A stretch of 36,882 nt of DNA. It comes from Salinisphaeraceae bacterium (GTDB taxonomy: Bacteria; Pseudomonadota; Gammaproteobacteria; Nevskiales; Salinisphaeraceae). The position numbers and the translations under genes are program-made. The notes below the pieces were generated by a model. It searched no databases. It was given only the letters and a program-made list of their open reading frames with translations, and had not been told where the DNA came from. Below, piece by piece: positions 34,326 to 36,882 of the stretch. The stretch spans positions 1-36,882 of the forward strand of contig NYTH01000034.1 of the NCBI GenBank assembly GCA_002683405.1. Direction: 5' to 3'. The stretch's first letter is position 1. Every line of letters begins with the position of its first letter.

Positions 34326-36317
34326 TCAGGCGGCGGCCGAGTCCGTTTCGTTGCCGCCGCCGTCGCCGCTGCCGCCACCGGATAGCGCCAGCAGCATCTG
34401 GTTCATGCGGCGCACGAAGGTGGCCGGGTCTTCCAGCTCGCCGCCTTCGGCCAGCACCGCCTGCTCGTGCAGCAGGTGCGCCCATTCGCCAAAGCGCGCC
34501 TCATCGGCCTCGCCGTCGAGCTTTTTCACCAGCGGGTGCGTGGGATTGATCTCCAGATGCGCCTTGCTCATGGGCACGCTCTGTCCGGCTTCCTTCAGAA
34601 TGCGCTCCAGGTGGCTGGTAATGCCCATCTCGTCCGCCACCAGACAGGCGGGCGAGTCGGTCAGCCGATGGGTCACGCGGACTTCGCCAACGGATTCACC
34701 CAGCGCCGTCTTCAGACGTTCGAGCAAATCCTTGGATTCGCTCTCCAGCTTTTCCTTCTCGGCCTTTTCCTCGTCGGTCTCGGCTTCACCCAGATCAAGC
34801 GCGCCCTTGGCCACCGACTGAAAGGCCTTGCCCTGGAATTCGGTGAGGTGGGCCATGACCCACTCGTCCACGCGGTCGGTAAGCAGCAGCACCTCGATGC
34901 CCTTCTTCTTGAACACTTCAAGATGCGGACTGTTCTTGGCCGCGGCCACCGAATCTGCCGTGATGTAGTAGATCTTCTCCTGGCCCTCGGCCATGCGCTC
35001 GATGTACTGCTCGAGCGACACGCTCTGCGGCTCGCTGCCCTCGTGCGTGGAGGTGAAGCGCGACAGTTTGGCGATGGTTTCCTGATTGGCAGAATCCTCG
35101 ACCACGCCTTCCTTGAGCACCGCGCCGAACTCGCTCCAGAACGTCTTGTAGTCGTCGGGCCTCTTTTCGGCTATGTCCTCGAGCAGGCCCAGCAGCTTCT
35201 TCACCGAACCGCTACGGATGCGATCAAGCACCTTGTTGGACTGCAGGATTTCGCGCGAGACGTTCAGCGGCAGGTCGTTGGAATCGATGATGCCGCGCAC
35301 GAAGCGCAAATAGCGCGGCATGAGCTTCTCGGCGTCGTCCATGATGAACACGCGCTGCACGTAGAGCTTGACGCCGTGGCTACCCCGGTTCGGGTCCCAC
35401 ATGTCGAAGGGCGCGCGCCTGGGCACGTATAGCAGCGAGGTGTACTCCTGGCTGCCTTCCACCTTGTTGTGCGTCCAGGCCAGCGGATCCTCGAAATCGT
35501 GGCTCGTGTGCTTGTAGAACTCGGCATAGTCCTCATCCTTGAGTTCGGACTTGGGCCGCGTCCACAGCGGGGCGCCGCGATTCACCTGTTGCCATTCGGG
35601 CGTGACGTCCTTGGGCGCGTCATCATCGTCATCCGAAGGCGGCGCGGGCTCTTCCAGCATCTGGATGGGGAAGGCGACATGGTCGGAGTAGGTCCTGACC
35701 AGATGCTTCAGACGCCAGCTGTCGAGGAATTCGTCCTCGTCCTCGCGCAGATGCAGGATCACGTCGGTGCCGCGACCTGCCTTGGTCGTATCTTCCAGCG
35801 TGTACTCGCCGCCGCCGTCGGAGACCCACTTCACGGCCTGCTGCTCGCCGCCGCGACGCGTGATGACCGTGACCTCATCGGCCACGATGAAAGAGGAATA
35901 AAAACCCACGCCGAACTGGCCAATGAGCTTGGCGTCCTTCTTTTCATCGCCCGACAGCGCCGCCAGAAATTCCTTGGTGCCCGACTTGGCAATGGTACCC
36001 AGCCGGTCGATGACCTGATCGCGGGTCATGCCGATGCCGTTGTCGCAGATGCTGACCGTGCGGGCGTCCTTGTCGAAATCGACCCGTATACGCAGCTCGG
36101 GGTCGCTTTCGAAAAGGGAATCGTCCTTCACCCCTTCGAAGCGCAGCGTGTCCAGCGCATCCGAGGCGTTCGATATCAGCTCGCGCAGGAAGACTTCCTT
36201 GTTCGAGTACATCGAATGGATCATCAACTGCAGGAGCTGCTTGACCTCGGTCTGGAAGCCGCGTGTCTCCGCGTTCGCGCCGTCTTTCGGCGGGGTCTGA
36301 TCGTTGTTGTCGGCCAT
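34326..36317 (-). CDS. htpG: Chaperone HtpG (Hsp90)
   Basis: Bacterial Hsp90, an ATP-dependent dimeric chaperone. The 663-residue protein has the N-terminal ATPase domain with [40 protein letters not shown] and [15 protein letters not shown]. The middle domain has [11 protein letters not shown] and [11 protein letters not shown] with the catalytic-loop Arg. The C-terminal dimerisation domain ends in a Gly/Ser-rich tail. It is slightly longer than E. coli HtpG (624), with an acidic insert ([10 protein letters not shown]) after the N-terminal domain. Start ATG 36317. A heat-shock-like promoter lies upstream. Confidence 0.96.
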   Translation of the reverse strand: MADNNDQTPPKDGANAETRGFQTEVKQLLQLMIHSMYSNKEVFLRELISNASDALDTLRFEGVKDDSLFESDPELRIRVDFDKDARTVSICDNGIGMTRDQVIDRLGTIAKSGTKEFLAALSGDEKKDAKLIGQFGVGFYSSFIVADEVTVITRRGGEQQAVKWVSDGGGEYTLEDTTKAGRGTDVILHLREDEDEFLDSWRLKHLVRTYSDHVAFPIQMLEEPAPPSDDDDDAPKDVTPEWQQVNRGAPLWTRPKSELKDEDYAEFYKHTSHDFEDPLAWTHNKVEGSQEYTSLLYVPRRAPFDMWDPNRGSHGVKLYVQRVFIMDDAEKLMPRYLRFVRGIIDSNDLPLNVSREILQSNKVLDRIRSGSVKKLLGLLEDIAEKRPDDYKTFWSEFGAVLKEGVVEDSANQETIAKLSRFTSTHEGSEPQSVSLEQYIERMAEGQEKIYYITADSVAAAKNSPHLEVFKKKGIEVLLLTDRVDEWVMAHLTEFQGKAFQSVAKGALDLGEAETDEEKAEKEKLESESKDLLERLKTALGESVGEVRVTHRLTDSPACLVADEMGITSHLERILKEAGQSVPMSKAHLEINPTHPLVKKLDGEADEARFGEWAHLLHEQAVLAEGGELEDPATFVRRMNQMLLALSGGGSGDGGGNETDSAAA

Positions 36318-36365
36318 TGGTTGTACCCCAGTGATCCCGGTTGCAATATGTCTGAATCGGCAAAT

Positions 36366-36391
36366 CTAGTGGCGGATAGCCCGTATTCAAG
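36366..36391 (-). promoter_or_regulatory. Candidate heat-shock (sigma-32) promoter for htpG
   Basis: On the minus strand CTTGAA (36391-36386) is followed after 13 bp by CCACTAG. The -35 fits the sigma-32 consensus CTTGAA exactly; the -10 is a partial match to CCCCAT. An overlapping sigma-70 reading, TTGAAT, 16 bp, TAGATT, is equally possible. It lies about 50-75 bp before the htpG ATG. Confidence 0.4.
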
Positions 36392-36475
36392 CCAGCGGGC
36401 CGACGGGCAGGGTCGGCACAAACCACCCAATCGGTTGTCGAATTCGACCCGACCACTCCATCAACAGGCGCGCCC

Positions 36476-36882
36476 ATGAAGCCAGTGTTCCGACTGTTCT
36501 TTCTCCTCGGACTGCTCGCCAGCTCAGCCGGCGGGGCACGACAGACGACCGACACGGCCCCCGCCGTGATCGACTTCAGCCTGTTCAAGACAGGCATCGT
36601 GGTGACCCTGGACACGCCAGACGTTTCCGGCCTGCCGTTCGTGTTCGACACGGGGCTGTCGAAGCACAACATTCTGGACGCGCGGGCCGCGCGGGCGATG
36701 AACGTCGAGTCATCCGGCCAGGCTCGGTACTCCGACAGCAGCGGCAGCCGGGGCGTCACCGGCGTGGCGGCAATCGACGACGTCTCGATCGGGTCCGTTG
36801 ACCTGGGTCGTCAGATTTTTGCCGTCACGCCCCTTCCGGCGCGGCTCAGCCAGCGCGACAACGCCGCGCCCATCGCCGGCTA
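36476..36882 (+). CDS. Retropepsin-like aspartic protease, exported (partial)
   Basis: ATG 36476 begins a frame open to the right edge, 135 codons seen. A signal segment (about residues 4-20) is followed by a domain with PFVFDTGLSKHNILD, where Asp58-Thr59-Gly60 is the aspartic protease motif of the single-domain retropepsin-like families found in bacteria. The last visible residues AAPIAGY fit the next family block, which continues outside the window. The enzyme probably acts in the periplasm as a dimer; substrate unknown. It is divergent from htpG across a 158-bp gap. AGG 7 nt upstream is a weak ribosome site. Confidence 0.75.
   Translation, partial: MKPVFRLFFLLGLLASSAGGARQTTDTAPAVIDFSLFKTGIVVTLDTPDVSGLPFVFDTGLSKHNILDARAARAMNVESSGQARYSDSSGSRGVTGVAAIDDVSIGSVDLGRQIFAVTPLPARLSQRDNAAPIAG

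Noticed and set aside
1..36882. CRISPR arrays, rRNA or tRNA genes, phage modules, secretion or biosynthetic clusters
   Set aside because: No spaced direct repeats, no tRNA or rRNA signatures, and no such gene sets were found by reading both strands.

Overview
The window is about 36.9 kb of GC-rich chromosomal DNA from a free-living Gammaproteobacterium. The evidence is the gene orders rpe-trpE-trpG-trpD-trpC-osmC-speD, holA-proA-nadD-rsfS-rlmH-rng-yhdP-nitrilase-tldD, and rsmD near coaD. High GC, long AsmA-type and Pla-1/cef-type proteins and a terpenoid-type acyl-CoA dehydrogenase would fit the Salinisphaerales/Nevskiales area, but the lineage cannot be fixed from this window alone.

Layout. 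(1) 1-1050 is a scar-like accessory region. It holds the end and first codons of an IS3-type insertion sequence leaving the left edge, an AT-richer stretch with a small three-helix membrane protein, a doubtful ORF, and the GC-rich 3' remnant of an older gene that still has its intrinsic terminator. (2) 1142-4745 is all on the minus strand: a lipoprotein of unknown function, two small membrane-anchored proteins, purC, and a CopD-like membrane protein. (3) 4818-13176 is on the plus strand: rpe, the complete anthranilate branch trpEGDC preceded by a candidate Trp-codon leader peptide, an OsmC-like protein, speD, holA and proA. (4) 13200-22591 continues with nadD, rsfS, rlmH, rng, yhdP, a nitrilase-family amidase and tldD, a conserved housekeeping block. 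(5) 22588-25824 holds rsmD, an ammonium transporter behind a terminator-like leader hairpin, an unrecognised helical protein and coaD, closed by a bidirectional terminator. (6) 25942-33363 is the catabolic and envelope part: a Pla-1/cef-type lipase lipoprotein divergent from a gamma-glutamyltransferase, a DUF2489 protein divergent from a cytochrome P450, and an AtuD-like acyl-CoA dehydrogenase convergent with the P450. (7) 33526-36882 holds a 3D-domain lipoprotein, a repeat-rich convergent intergenic region, htpG, and the start of a retropepsin-like aspartic protease cut by the right edge.

Most of the window is ordinary housekeeping sequence, and I did not find a clear new multi-gene system. 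The most interesting signals are regulatory: a 13-residue ORF with two Trp codons and competing hairpins directly before trpE, and a terminator hairpin placed between the likely amt promoter and the amt start. Next come the paired nested-palindrome repeats downstream of htpG and the IS-associated scar at the left edge. Several families usually found inside these gene blocks are absent at their expected places: gph, a crp/vfr homologue, lptE and maf.
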